A stretch of DNA of 64,000 nucleotides from Camillea tinctor (lineage: Eukaryota; Ascomycota; Sordariomycetes; Xylariales; Xylariaceae). Positions 10,236 through 21,595 of this stretch are shown here, one piece after another. Positions within the stretch are counted from its first letter, which is position 1. Every line of letters starts with the position of its first letter. The position numbers were made by a program, and so were the translations under genes. The notes beneath the pieces were generated by a model that saw nothing but the letters and a program-made list of their open reading frames with translations, had not been told where the DNA came from and ran no database searches. The stretch spans positions 1 through 64,000 of the forward strand of contig MU394121.1 of the NCBI GenBank assembly GCA_022578605.1. Direction: 5' to 3'.

Positions 10236-12320
10236 TGTGCTTTGGCGGTTGGTCTTTGGTTTTGAGTTTTCACGTCTACAACGAGGGCAGACGAACTTGA
10301 GATGATAACGGATCTGATATTTATATATTCTAGGCTTCTAGAGGTGTAGAGATGTCTAACCTTGAATAAGCATCTGATCCCAACTTGATCATATGCTCGT
10401 TAAACCTGGACTCGTCGTACCAATCTTAGACTATGGTATATTGTGATGCTCCTAGAGCCAGGATGCGACTCCTACTCATGAAGGCCTTGTGTACATCGCA
10501 AAAAGTCTAGTCTCACGAAGGACTTAGTGAGGCGTGACCCGAAGCTATAGGTATCTTAGCTAGCACCCGTCGCACGGCCTCTACCGTTGTGATTCCAATC
10601 ATCGGTTCCGCCTCGGAGGTTCCAAGATTCGGATCCGACGTCTGCAGTCAAGACCGTCAACCACCGCTGTCCCAAGCTTTGCTACAGGATCGTGACACGG
10701 GCTCTATCCTCCATTACACCAAAAGAGTCATTCGTACACTCTGACATTCGCTTGTCTCCCCGCTGCTCGTAGTCATCTACGCCGCTTGATCAAGGAGAAG
10801 CCGTCACTCTAGTGTGGCTAGCACATCTAATGCTCATTCTATACGCACGGCTTCGAATATTAAGCTTCTCTAAATTAGCCTGAGGAAGCTTTCATACATG
10901 CGGTAGTCTTTGTGTATACCGCATACTAATAAGTGCATATTCTATGGGGTTCTATTTCTTAAAGAAAAATCGAATAGAACAGCGACACGGTAGTATTCAG
11001 GTAAGGGGTTTTATGATCAAGATCGATAATGGCTCCTTCACCCAGTTTTCGCGACGAATGTGTCTTCGACACTCGCAGTATAGACCATCCTGGGTCCAGT
11101 GCAGTATCCGTGGCGAGACTATCCATTCTTGTAGACACCACCCACGTCTCATCACTGGAGTGTCCCTCAGTTTATCTCCAAAGTAAGGCTGTGGTGGGAT
11201 GGTGGTATAATTTGTTTCTACATATTATGTTCCGAAGCACGCGGTGGGTTATAGCATCGTATGGATCAGCCATCTCTGGGTGTGTAAGAAATAATTCGAG
11301 GTGTCCGACAGGTAAAGGACTACGATTATATCGATATCCGATGAAGTGGATAATGAGGTATATGAAGTTATACCTCGCAGCCTTCTCGAAGAAGCTTCCT
11401 TCGGGGCTGTGCCGGGGCGCCTACCCAAGCGATGACTGATTTCCAGGTGACCAGACATATTATACGTCTGAAAGCTATTGGTCGTCCATATTTGGAACTT
11501 CAGGGCGAAGAGGGCTCCGGCTATACTATTCGATATTATCTAGGCGGTGCTGAAAGGTCACGATGTGACACATCATCGATTTTATGTATGTTCGAATTGA
11601 AAATCATTGTCTGTGGTCAATCTAATTTACCACAACGTAGCTAGAAGTATGCAAAGAAGTGCCGGTTAATAGCTTGCAGTTTCGTAGTAGAAAGCAGAAG
11701 AAGAGATAGAATGATGAAATCTGGTGGTGATGAGAGAGCGTATTACGGAGTATGGACCCGCCTGATTAAAGTAGTGGGGTATCGGTGGTTTCGACCTCCG
11801 ACTTCCTAGCAAATCTAAGGCTGGCAGCTGGCAGGAAGGTAGTATGTACCTAACAATCGCTGAGGCCCCTCTACCCAGCCTCGCGGACCCACACCGCGAC
11901 ACATCACCTTACAACTTGAACACACACAAACCACAGCTCGGCTTCGTTCTGTTTGATTCCGAGAAAAGCGTGACGCCAACATTGCCGTTGCATGAAGGGG
12001 GAAAAAAATAATATCGACAGCTCTCCGAATTAATCAAACGGATCCACTCGCGCGGACCATCCAGCGCGTCACCAGACACTATCAGCTACCCGAATATTCC
12101 TTCTGAGGCTCGGGATACCTTCTAGTTAGAGACAAGACCGCCTCATTTCCTGTGTAGAGTACCAACATCGATTTGAAAGACACGCGACTTATCATTATTG
12201 AGGGTCGACCCAGCCTACGCTAGAGACTGTTTTGGGGTTTTCCGGTGCACGCCTACTTGCATCTATTCACTTCAATCCCTATCACAAGCCTGTCCATTAA
12301 GCAGCCATTCAGCAGCCACC
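10236..12320. other. Intergenic stretch before TAF6
   Basis: About 2.1 kb without a supportable gene. Open frames here are short, AT-biased and domain-free (the longest, 11029-11439 plus, reads as random sequence). The left few hundred bases are the promoter of the minus-strand NmrA-like gene and the right few hundred the promoter/leader of TAF6. The frame of TAF6 exon 1 stays open upstream to about 12198, but without an ATG. Confidence 0.5.
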
Positions 12321-13830
12321 ATGGCTTCGAATCGAGATGCCCGCGGCGCAGCGCAAGATGCCGCCCCTAAAGCATCCGCCACGGAGCAGCGTCTCCTATG
12401 GAACCCCGAGAACGTCAAGGATGTTGCCGAGTCTGTTGGAGTCGCCACCCTGAGCGACGAGGCCCTTCGTACTTTGTCGCAAGACGTCGAGTACCGCATC
12501 GGGCAGGTCCTTGTCGAAGCCCTTCGGTTCATGCGGCTAGCCAGGCGTACCACCATGACGGCAAAGGACATTTCTCTAGCGCTACGAGCCCTGGACGTCG
12601 AGCCTCTCTACGGGTACGAATCAACCAGACCACTGCGATACGGGGAAGCGAGTCTAGGACCCGGCCAACCATTATTTTACATCGACGACGAGGAAGTCGA
12701 TTTCGAAAAGCTGATCAATGCGCCACTCCCCAAAGTGCCTAGAGATATGATGTGGACAGGTATTTTTTTGGTCTTTCCCTACCCAATACATCTTGCAAAC
12801 TAGGTTACTGATTCTTTAACGTACAGGTCACTGGCTGGCTATTGAGGGTGTCCAGCCCGTCACGCTTCAGAACCCGACCAGTGCCGAGTCAAGATCGCAA
12901 GATCTCCTACATAGAGGCCCGGGCGCCAACCCGACCCTCGCCGCACTGGCCGGCCACGACAACCCCGATTTCAAGCCGCAAGTAAAACACCAGCTCTCGA
13001 AAGAGCTCCAGATTTTCTTCCAAAAGGTGCAGTCGATTCTCTTAGACGACGAATCGAGCGCCGAGCACCAGCGACTGCGCGAGACGGCACTCGACCAAGT
13101 CTCCAACGACCCTGCGATACAGCAGCTAGCCCCCTATTTTGTCAATTTCATCGCCAACGAAGTCACCCACCACCTCGACGACATCTTCGTCATGCGTACT
13201 ATGATGCAGCTCACCAACGCACTGCTCATGAACCAAACCATATTCCTGGCGCCGTATGCCAGCTCTCTGGTGGCACCCGTGCTTACGTGCTTGATGGCGC
13301 GCAAGGTCGGGTCGGAGACGGGCCCTAGCGCCGTCAAGGAGCAATACCAGCTGCGGGAATATGCTGCTTCGATTGTCGGTCTCATTGCGCAGAAGTACTC
13401 CTCGAGCAACAAGCTGCTGCGTCCGAAGCTGACCCGATCCTGTCTGCGAAACTTCCTGTCGCCGTCGATGACTCCCCAGATCTGGTACGGCGCGATCTGC
13501 GGCGTTCTCGCGGCTGGCGGGTCCGAAGCTATCAAGATCCTGGTGCTGCCGAACCTGAAGGACTTCGAGAAGAACATGCTATTACCACTACAAGAGAAAG
13601 GCCAGGCCGGCTTCGTCGACTTTGAGATGCTGGTGGGCGGCATCATGAAAGCTATCCAGTCCCTGGCCGGCGACGATTTCCCCATGATGGCGGGCATCAC
13701 CGGTGCCTCGAACGAGCGCGAGATCGCCGACATCAAGAACTTTGTCGGTGAGATCATCGGCGAGCGTGTTGGCCGGTTGGGTGATTCCCAGCTGAACCAC
13801 AATATACTCGATGCCCGCAGCTTTACCTAG
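12321..13830 (+). CDS. TAF6: Transcription initiation factor TFIID/SAGA subunit TAF6
   Basis: Two exons, 12321-12759 and 12827-13830, joined across a 67-nt GTATTT...GTACAG intron. The splice creates [15 protein letters not shown], the highly conserved TAF6 signature, so the junction is firm. The product is 480 residues. A histone-fold domain near residues 25-95 includes [15 protein letters not shown] and [20 protein letters not shown]. It is followed by the [11 protein letters not shown] linker and a C-terminal HEAT-repeat region from about residue 215 ([10 protein letters not shown] ... [10 protein letters not shown]). TAF6 pairs with TAF9 through the histone fold inside TFIID and is shared with SAGA, acting in RNA polymerase II pre-initiation. 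The start is ATG 12321 in a CCACCATGG context. It is convergent with SDHC, whose stop codon lies 510 bp away. Confidence 0.96.
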
Positions 13831-14340
13831 ACAGGTTTACTATCTCGGGGAATTCCGTCTCATTTCAGGCGTTACGGTCAATACCCTATCAACAATTGGC
13901 AGGCAGAGGAGTATGGCGTTTTCATGTCACCCAAAAGGTATTTGGTATTGCATTGAAGGGAGGGTATGTTCATGGTATCGCCAGTCTGGCTTTTATTTTT
14001 GTTTTTAGTTTCACACATTTTCGGGTGGAAAAAAGCTGTAGAATTTCCCACAACAGCACAAAAGAACATACACAAGGCAGCTCTCACTAGTCCGTATGGA
14101 TAGGTAGACAATAATACATTTTACATTGCTATTCTGTGTTTAACAGTAAGCCAAGTCATGGAAGACCATAGCACTGCCCTTCTTCCCCCTCTCGCCGTAG
14201 TTATTCCCCTGCGGACTCCCATCGTGCCCTTGTCTCGTCCACTGCAGAAATCCCTTCACCCAGCACCTGCGGATGCTACTCTAGTCCGGCATCCCTCTTT
14301 CGGTATCCCTTCCACCCTCGCTTCTCTTCCCCCCAATCCT

Positions 14341-15113
14341 CTACACCAAGAACGCAAGCCCCAGCGCGGTAACCAAACTGCTCGTCCAGATGACCCAGCT
14401 CCCCTGCTTGATGATCGTGCGGTTGAACCCAACGGCGAAATCCCACACGAGATGCCTCGTGCCGTTGAACAGGTGGAACGCGAATGGCCAGGCGAGCAGG
14501 AACTTCACCCCCGACTTGAGCGCATAAGGGGCGGCGGCAGCGGCCTCGGCCAGGGAGGCGGACTCGAGGTGCCAGCCCGTCAGGGGAGCGATCACGTAGG
14601 CGGCCGAGAACAGGTACAGGGATCCTGAGAAGATGGACCCCGTGATGCGCGTCCAGATCGAGGAGCCGAACCAGGTCTGGCCGTAGTCGTAGGCGCTCAG
14701 GTGGGGGGACACGGGGCGCCGCTTGCGCTGCTCGGCGAGGATGGCTTGGGCGTCTTCCGGTTTGAGGGTGGGTGTTGTGGCGGCGCCTCTGCGGATGGGG
14801 GGAAGCGTGGGGGGTTAGTGTTTTGTATGGGAAGGAAAAGAAAAGGGAGAGAAAGGAAAGGCGTACCGGGTCTGTAGGTTGGCGAGGGCGAGACGGGGGA
14901 TGTTGTGGGAGAAGAAGGTATTGGGCTTGGAGGCGGCTGCGCGATCCCGTGTTAGTTATATTGTCCTGATGCCATTGTCCGATGCACATCGCATTTATTG
15001 ATTTTATGCAGAACTGCCTAGTTTGCTTTTTTTTTTTCTCTCTTCCTCTATTTCCATGTGATATTATATGTACCTTGCCGCAAGGCCCTTACGCCTACTC
15101 GTGAAGAGTTCAT
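14341..15113 (-). CDS. SDHC: Succinate dehydrogenase cytochrome b subunit (SDHC/SDH3), mitochondrial
   Basis: Three exons on the minus strand: 15113-15074, 14936-14867 and 14788-14341. Intron 1 starts GTACAT and ends GCGCAG with a CTAAC branch site. Intron 2 starts GTACGC and ends CCGCAG. The joined product has 185 residues. The first 40 are basic, Ser/Ala-rich and lack acidic residues (MNSSRVGVRALRQAASKP...), as in a mitochondrial presequence. SPHLSAYDYGQTWFGSSIW, a variant of the family's HL.IY...ITW block, precedes membrane helix 1. HLFNGTRHLVWD is the complex II cytochrome b signature and holds heme and quinone-site residues. Three hydrophobic helices are visible. The protein anchors the SDH catalytic dimer in the inner membrane and passes electrons to ubiquinone. 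It is a known site for SDHI fungicide resistance mutations in other fungi; I make no resistance call here. Confidence 0.94.
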
Positions 15114-17007
15114 GATGATGATAACCCCTCTAGTCCTCTACTCTAGGTATTGGCGCAATTCAATCCGGCGATGGTTGTTGTCGAAGCGGTTTCAATCAGC
15201 AGCAAGTTGTTTTGGCCTGCTTCGCTCGTAGGCACGGCTCGCGGATTGGGAGGTTGTAAAGGGAAAAGATTCTTAGTAAGTAGTGGTAGTCAAAAGTTAG
15301 GTACTGCAGGTCTTCGATGCGCTCATAGAATCGGATTGAGCCAAAAGGTTCCGGATGTGCTTTCCACTTACTTCCCAATTCCCGAGGTCCTCGCTAGCCA
15401 ATCGGCTTTCACATGAAGGTCAACCAGCACGAGCCACCATTCAAGCCACTCCATCCCACCATTCTGCCACATCTACAACTGTAACCTTGGAAATTTAACC
15501 CACCTAGTGCAGTACCTAAGTACACTACCTAGGTACAAGCCTAAGTACCTTTCACGTGATAACATGGTCTGTGCATTTGAGTGGACCCCACCCGCGGCTA
15601 ACAAAATTCGTCGCGACCTTTTTCTCACCACCTTCTCTCTTCTCTCCTTCTTTTCTTTCCTCAGATAGAAACGGAGCACCTCGACCGCTGATGTCCTCCC
15701 CAGCTGGACATTTCGCAAGGTCATGGGCGGGCTTCCCGCACAGGTGACTCCCAGAGTAAACATTCTTGGGAAAGACGGATCCGTCGTTAATCTCGGCACC
15801 GAGTTTTGCTCTCCGTCTCGGTGCCGTTTCATTTTGAGATCTACATTTTGTCCTGTATCCTGTGATGTTGTAATGCATTGAGCCTTTCATATGAATACAG
15901 TAGGGAATAAGACTAACAACTAGGCTTATGAGTCTGAGTCACTTCTGTCATCTACCTCGTGAGTCTGTGGTCGTCTTGTCGGGTGATGGGGGATAACCTC
16001 ACTTCTGCATGGCTTCTGCAGTAAGTAGATCGACCTAGATGAAGACATGAGTAGTAACATCTCCCTAGGTCTTCCCAGTCGTATCTGTTAGCATGGCTAC
16101 GGTTCTTGGGCACCTCAAGGACGTGTCTGGACCGGCTGGTTCAAGTGTCTCGCTATATATACATGCTGCAAGCGAGTAAGTGCTGAATAGCACATATAAG
16201 ACACTTGATACATTGCTGGGCCTATTGCCACGATAAAGGGGTAGCTCATATTGTCTACTGATTCGTACTTGATCACCGATCCATACTTGATCACCAAGAA
16301 AAAAGGAATTATCTTCAAGGAGTACGTACCCTGCCGTGACATGCCGGCCATGGTCATCATCACGGGCTACGTTATCGGCTACATCGGGTACCATCGTCGT
16401 TCAGATGAAGGTATCGACTACACTTCAGCTTGTCTAATAATGAATACATTTTTCATCCTCAACTAAGAATAGAGAGAGATACACAGAGAAATGTCCAATG
16501 GGGTACTACCCCTATTGTCCTGATCACTTTAAGTAAACGTGGGGGGTATACGAGGGTACTTCACCCTATTGTCCTCAACTACAACAATAACTACAACCTC
16601 TTCCCTGTCCTAATTTGCTCTTGCCCCCCATTGTTCCTTCCATTTCTGATTCTGATTGCCATCTTTGGCGAACGGCCCCTCGCTACATAAATCTCCAGCC
16701 CTCCACATGCACCCTTCCTCTCCCTCTCCCTCTCCCACACCACAACAACAACACAGGAAATCTGGCGAGCACTTTGCATTCCCTCTCTCAGTGTCCTCGC
16801 CTTGCCACGTCTCTTCATTGCTGGCACCATATTGTTATTGTTCACGTCAACCCTTATTTCGCATCACAACTGCATCCTTTCTTTTCACTGTGCACACATA
16901 TGCACGTGCAGTCCACATTGGTATGTTCTTGTTCCATCTTTATGACGCCGACAAGTACTAAATCAATGTAGGAACAGTTCGTTGATTGCACACATCTGTG
17001 AATAATC
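15114..17007. other. Intergenic stretch with palindromic TACCTAGGTA
   Basis: About 1.9 kb with no supportable gene. A perfect palindrome TACCTAGGTA lies at 15526-15535 among other AGTACCTA words. The region 16690-16760 is CT/CA-rich (CCCTCTCCCTCTCCC), as in many fungal promoters, and may belong to the leader of the gene starting at 17008. Open frames on both strands (for example 15473-15832 minus) have no domain and overlap simple sequence. Confidence 0.5.
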
Positions 17008-17355
17008 ATGAGCTCCTTATCAGGCTCTCATCGTGTCACTTCAATGACCCCCCTTTCGTATGCTGCCATCGCCGGCGGCCAAGGTTCCCCTACTAGTCGG
17101 GATCCCGGTAAAGCTCCCCAGAACGATAGAAGGTCTCCTCGACGTGTCTTTACCCTCAAATCCAAGATCAACACCACTACCCCTAAGCAATCTGCCACTG
17201 AAGAAATGGCCACTACCTCAACTAGCGATCCTAAGCCCGCACAGCAGGAGAAGCAACAATCACCAAAGCCTTCACTTGTCTTGAGCGTCTCAGTCGCCGA
17301 CAATGAGAAACCCAGAATGTCTGAACAAGAGAATATCACAGCAATCAGTTCCTAG
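17008..17355 (+). other. Likely N-terminal part of the downstream coiled-coil gene, cut by TAG
   Basis: This ATG frame of 115 codons (begins MSSLSGSHRVTSMTPLSYAA) is in the same frame as the 469-residue ORF that starts at 17431. It is separated from it only by one TAG at 17353-17355. The 25 codons between the TAG and the next ATG are also open and have the same Ser/Gln/Lys-rich character. No good GT..AG intron removes the stop: the only candidate, GTTCCT...CTCAG, would be 35 nt with a poor donor. CAG-to-TAG by one C-to-T change is the simplest explanation. Translation may therefore begin at 17431, or the full gene may be broken. Confidence 0.5.
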
Positions 17356-17430
17356 AACGAACAGTCTGCTCTCGTTTCTCAGTCTTCTCATGCAGAGACC
17401 GGTCAACAAAAGGGTTCTACAACTCTGACC

Positions 17431-18840
17431 ATGAACTGGACCCAAGAAAGAAAAGTCCCCAAGATGCTTCAGAAGTCCAAGGACCCAGCTACTAGTGCTT
17501 CAACATCGGCCTCCGAGTTGACCGCTGTACAGGACAGAAGCAAGTCAAAGGCTGATGCAGAGCCAACCCAGAACATCTCTACTCTAGAGTTTTTCGCCGA
17601 CGGGCACTACTCTGAGGACGAACAGCCAAGCAGCTGGAAGGCCCAGGAGAAAAAGCCATTGCCGACCCTAGAAGGTACAGAAGCAACTCAGTACGCCGAC
17701 ATCCACAAAGATCTGCAAGCCATGATTCAAGACCAGAATCAGGTGATCGCAGGTTACCAAGCACAGATGTCCATGCAGTCCAGAGAGATCAAGGCTCTGC
17801 AAGATAGGGTAGATGGACTCGAAACCTCCTTGGCTTCGAAGACCGGAACCCAGTTGCAAGAGCACTTAGGAAAATTCAAGGACAATGAAAAACAAAAGCA
17901 AATCCAGAAATTGGAGACGATGTGCACTGTCATGACGAAGAACCTTGAGTACATGAAGACTCTACTTGGTGATTTCAAGACTATGCAGGAAGACGGACAG
18001 GATAGAGAAGTGGACTTGCGGACTGAGAACACCAAATTAAGAAATATCATCAAGACAGGTGTTCTCTCCATCGCTGATGTCTGGGGGGAGGAGGCTGCTG
18101 CTTCGTTTACGAATATGGCCGAGAAGATGAACGGAAATGGATCCTCGCACGCGCATACAACATCATATAAGGCTCAACTCATCTCATCATCTCATTCCAA
18201 AGGATCTTCACAGAACGAAGGCTGCTCAGAAGCACCGACGGGGGAGTGTCAGCGCTCCACGGAAGATCCCTTCGTCCAAGATCCAGCAGACATCGGTAGT
18301 GTGGAGCACAAAGCGGATACACTGTCTTCCACGTCCGAATCGGCATCCAGCGGTAATAAAAAAGATGCCGTAGATAGAGACCATGTTAATAAAATTTTCA
18401 ACATGGTGTTTCACAGCGCCACCGGGACGTGGGCCGATGAGATGGAAGAGGAAGAGGAGAAGAAGCGGCTGAACCAGCTGCAGCCTCCCCAGGATGTCGC
18501 CCGTGCCGAAGAGAAACCTCAGGACCAAGTCAAGGCTCCTCAGCAAGTTGCCCGTAAATACGTGCCCCCCTTTTTGCAAAAGGCACCATCCAGCACCAGC
18601 AAGCCTTCTATCGACGCCGCTGGCCCATCTCAGCACGAGTATACGACCTACCAGTCTGCTGGTGGCGAGGCTTGTGGCGCCTACGTGCGCAAGTTCAAGG
18701 ACGAGAACTTGCTGCTAAGGCGCTACAAGCCTCGCTACCGACCCAGGGTGCTCAGTAGCGACGAGACAACTGGCGAGGACGAAGGGGATGACCGAGCCAA
18801 CGGATATTCGGCGAAAGTCTTGAAGGGTTGGAGAAAGTAG
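17431..18840 (+). CDS. Unknown Ser/Gln-rich coiled-coil protein
   Basis: I do not recognise this gene. The ORF gives 469 residues from ATG 17431. An acidic, low-complexity N-terminus is followed by a predicted coiled coil at about residues 85-225 (heptads such as IKALQDRVDGLETSLASK and QKQIQKLETMCTVMTKNLEY). A long Ser/Glu/Asp-rich disordered part comes next, with a short acidic run EMEEEEEKKR. The C-terminal tail is basic, with YVPPFLQKAPSS, then YVRKFKDENLLLRRYKPRYR, and a final acidic-basic end. No signal peptide or membrane segment is seen. The YVPPFLQ motif resembles short motifs in some RNA-binding proteins, but that is too little for a function. The in-frame region upstream (17008-17355) is probably its lost or alternative N-terminus. 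Confidence 0.6.
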   Translation: MNWTQERKVPKMLQKSKDPATSASTSASELTAVQDRSKSKADAEPTQNISTLEFFADGHYSEDEQPSSWKAQEKKPLPTLEGTEATQYADIHKDLQAMIQDQNQVIAGYQAQMSMQSREIKALQDRVDGLETSLASKTGTQLQEHLGKFKDNEKQKQIQKLETMCTVMTKNLEYMKTLLGDFKTMQEDGQDREVDLRTENTKLRNIIKTGVLSIADVWGEEAAASFTNMAEKMNGNGSSHAHTTSYKAQLISSSHSKGSSQNEGCSEAPTGECQRSTEDPFVQDPADIGSVEHKADTLSSTSESASSGNKKDAVDRDHVNKIFNMVFHSATGTWADEMEEEEEKKRLNQLQPPQDVARAEEKPQDQVKAPQQVARKYVPPFLQKAPSSTSKPSIDAAGPSQHEYTTYQSAGGEACGAYVRKFKDENLLLRRYKPRYRPRVLSSDETTGEDEGDDRANGYSAKVLKGWRK

Positions 18841-21029
18841 TTGTCTTCTTCGTGCTGGATTCCTGGACATACCCGAGCATACATCTCTTGATACCAAAAC
18901 AATGCTCCTCGACTTCGTTGGCTAGCTGAAACCGTGAATGGATCGCGAGGTTTCGGCCTCATAGGAAGGATCACTAAAAAAGGGGAGGAAAAATATCTTG
19001 AATCTTTGCATGTCTAGGCAGCTTGGATGGTTTAGTGATTTGGTGTGGTGGTGGTTGCTAGCTCGTGTAGGTTATTATGCATATCGGACATGATACCGGC
19101 TTTCTGTCTTGACCGTGACTGTTGGTTTGAATATGCTTCACGATGAATCCTCCTCTTCTCAGGATTGTGTATGGTGGTCCGACGAGTAGTAAGCACCAAG
19201 GGATTTGCGGATGACGACCCGGATAGCTTGGTATAGGGCAAAGGATTATCCGTGGAAAGCCACTGACCACCAACTACTTAAGCAACTAATCGCTCTAGGG
19301 CCCTAAGCCAGCGCTTTCTCATTGCCATGACTATCCAATATCCTACTCCACGATTTCGTAGCTTACGCTTTCTCCCCCCTATTCACGTTTGGCAGCTATA
19401 TCAAGGCCCACCGAATCAAAACACTCTAACAAGCTTCCTTGTGCCCGCTCTTGATTGGTTGATCGGCGCATAAGCAATGCTTAAACGGCATGATTTTTTA
19501 CCTGGCGATCCCCAAACGTCTTAACTGCAGGCATATTGTTCCGATGAACCAAAAATCTTGGCGCTGGTCTTTTAACTGGAGGATTCCCCTGAAACCGAAC
19601 CTCGCGCTGATTGAGGCTTGTGCGTCAGTATGCGCCACCATGTTGCTTCACTATGTTTGTGGCTTTTCGGTAGATCTCCGCAGTGGTATAGATCAAATAA
19701 GAATATTATACCCGTTTCTCGTCCTGAAACCACATGCGCGTAATAGCCACTCGTCAGCCCCTCCCCGCTCTCTGCTCCGCTACGGAGGAACTGCCAACTC
19801 TAGACGATTCAGCTGGAACCATCCGGTCTCTCTCAGCTGTGCTTACATGGGATATTTCGATTTTCATTCGGCCGTCGGTCGTGTAATGTTACCGGAGATC
19901 TATGCAGCCGGGATTCCTCCTTTAGAAGAATGATCCTTTCTCGTAATAGGATGCGAACACCAACATCTTCTCGTGATATACCTATTCTCTATAGTATAGG
20001 TCTAGACTCTACAGCCTGTCTCAGTCTATCCATATCGCACCAGGAGCCCATACTTCAAACCAAACAAACCCAATTATCTCGTGTAGAGGCAACCCGTTTC
20101 CATCGGTTCCCTCAACCGTGGACTACAAACTACGGGTAGCGAGGCGGACAGGAACAGGCGAGCAAGGGCATGACCATGCGATGATCGGCGCGCAATAGAT
20201 CTTGTGAACATCTACGAAGGAATATTAAGGTTAATGGCATAAACCCGGTGACGGTGGGCGACCTCACGACTCCTTTTCGTACGTGCCGTTGCATGAGCGT
20301 TTCGAAAATCCGGGGATCGGGATATACGTAGTATAAGGTGGCGTGCGGGACCTGACCTGACTTACAAGGGTCAGAAAGGCTATAGCCGACCCACTATTTA
20401 CCCCCTTGCCACCACGCACCGCCCCTTAAGCCACAATTACCCGAGTTGAGTTGTATACTATTGCGCAGTTCTCTACTCCGTTGTAAAGCGCAACTCCTCA
20501 TTGGTCAATGGCTCAATAGAGTATACTATCCTGACAACCAGAGATGATCACAGCTCTAATTTGACGACTCACAACGATAAATATCGTGAGATTTCATTCT
20601 ATAAAATGCAAATTCAATTTGACATTCGTTTTTTTTCATCCCTTTCTTCAGTTGCCTCACCTAAAATGCACGTTTGGGTCACCCTTCTCCACCCCCCTTG
20701 AAGCCGATCCCGTGCTGTGCGGAATATCAAACGCGAAGCGTATGAAGCACGCAACTAAGCCTCATGGGCCTCCCAACGCCCGAAACAGGAGGTAGCACAC
20801 AGAAACCTTCGAGAATGAAAAAATAAGAGGGAGATTGACCGATACGAGCAGATTGCATATAAGCAGGTGACAGAACCGTTTGGAGGTTGAGAAGTTTACA
20901 CTCGCATCTCCATCATCAACGCTCAGACATCGACTGTCGACTTACACTCCCTAGAAACGAAAACTTCAATTCATTCCAACTTTTACTTTCGATACCAGTT
21001 TTAATATTCACCACTCAAAAAAAATCAAA
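18841..21029. other. Intergenic stretch upstream of the secreted protein gene
   Basis: About 2.2 kb without a supported gene. The plus ORF 19490-19933 (147 codons) has no domain and mixed composition, and I treat it as chance. The last 200 bases before 21030 form a typical fungal leader: CATCATCAAC, CAATTCATTCC and CACTCAAAAAAAATCAAA just before the ATG. Confidence 0.5.
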
Positions 21030-21595
21030 ATGGTTCGCTTCATCACCGCAGCTCTGGCCTGTAAGTGTCTCTCCCCCTATTTATACCGAAAGCAGCAAGA
21101 ATACTAACGCTATTTTCACCAGTCGCCCTCACCACCTTCGCCATGCCCAGCCCCCTCACCCCCGACCCCGCCGGCGAGAAAAACATCGGCAACGGCGCCG
21201 GCCAGCAGTTCATCGGGGGCGCCTGTCTCAGCGGCGCCGACTGCGCGAGCACCTGCTGCGCGACCCTCAACGGAGCGGGTATCTGCTCGGGTCTGGGCGC
21301 GCAATTCCAAGCCGGCAAGACGGGGTGCGGGTTCGTGAGCGGGGACGCCGCGGCGGCTGCTCCGGCGGCTTCGGCGACGGCTGCGGCTCCGGCAGCTGAA
21401 GCCACGGGAGGCTCGGCGGCAGCGGTCGATCCTAATGCTGCGGGAAGCCAGAACGTGGGCAAGGCCGACGGGAGCCAATTCATTACGGGGCAGTGCCTGA
21501 GCGATGCGGATTGTGCGAGCGCGTGCTGCTCGGTGGCGAACGGGCAGTGCGCTTCCCCCGCGGTGGCGACGTGCGGGTTCGTGGGTACGGCTTAA
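21030..21595 (+). CDS. Small secreted cysteine-rich protein, BAS2/BAS3-like
   Basis: Two exons, 21030-21060 and 21123-21595. The 62-nt intron has GTAAGT, TACTAAC and CACCAG. The product is 167 residues. The signal peptide is MVRFITAALAFALTTFA, probably cut near residue 17-18. The mature part holds two copies of a module: GNGAGQQFIGGACLSGADC...CC...C....GCGF and GKADGSQFITGQCLSDADC...CC...C....CGF. Each copy has six cysteines, and an Ala/Pro-rich linker of about 45 residues separates them. This module is seen in proteins annotated as biotrophy-associated secreted proteins (Magnaporthe BAS2/BAS3) and in many saprobes, so effector function is not proven. Twelve cysteines fit six disulfides. The gene stands alone, with 2 kb empty upstream and nearly 7 kb downstream, as is common for effector-like genes. 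Confidence 0.88.

Noticed and set aside
12198..12320. 41-codon N-terminal extension of TAF6
   Set aside because: The frame is open but starts only at a TTG. ATG 12321 lies in an ideal context directly before the histone-fold region.
13134..13802. 222-codon minus-strand frame
   Set aside because: It is a shadow of TAF6 exon 2, whose plus-strand product is clearly the real one.
19490..19933. 147-codon plus ORF upstream of the secreted-protein gene
   Set aside because: No homology-like motif, uneven composition and no splice or start context. It is best treated as chance.
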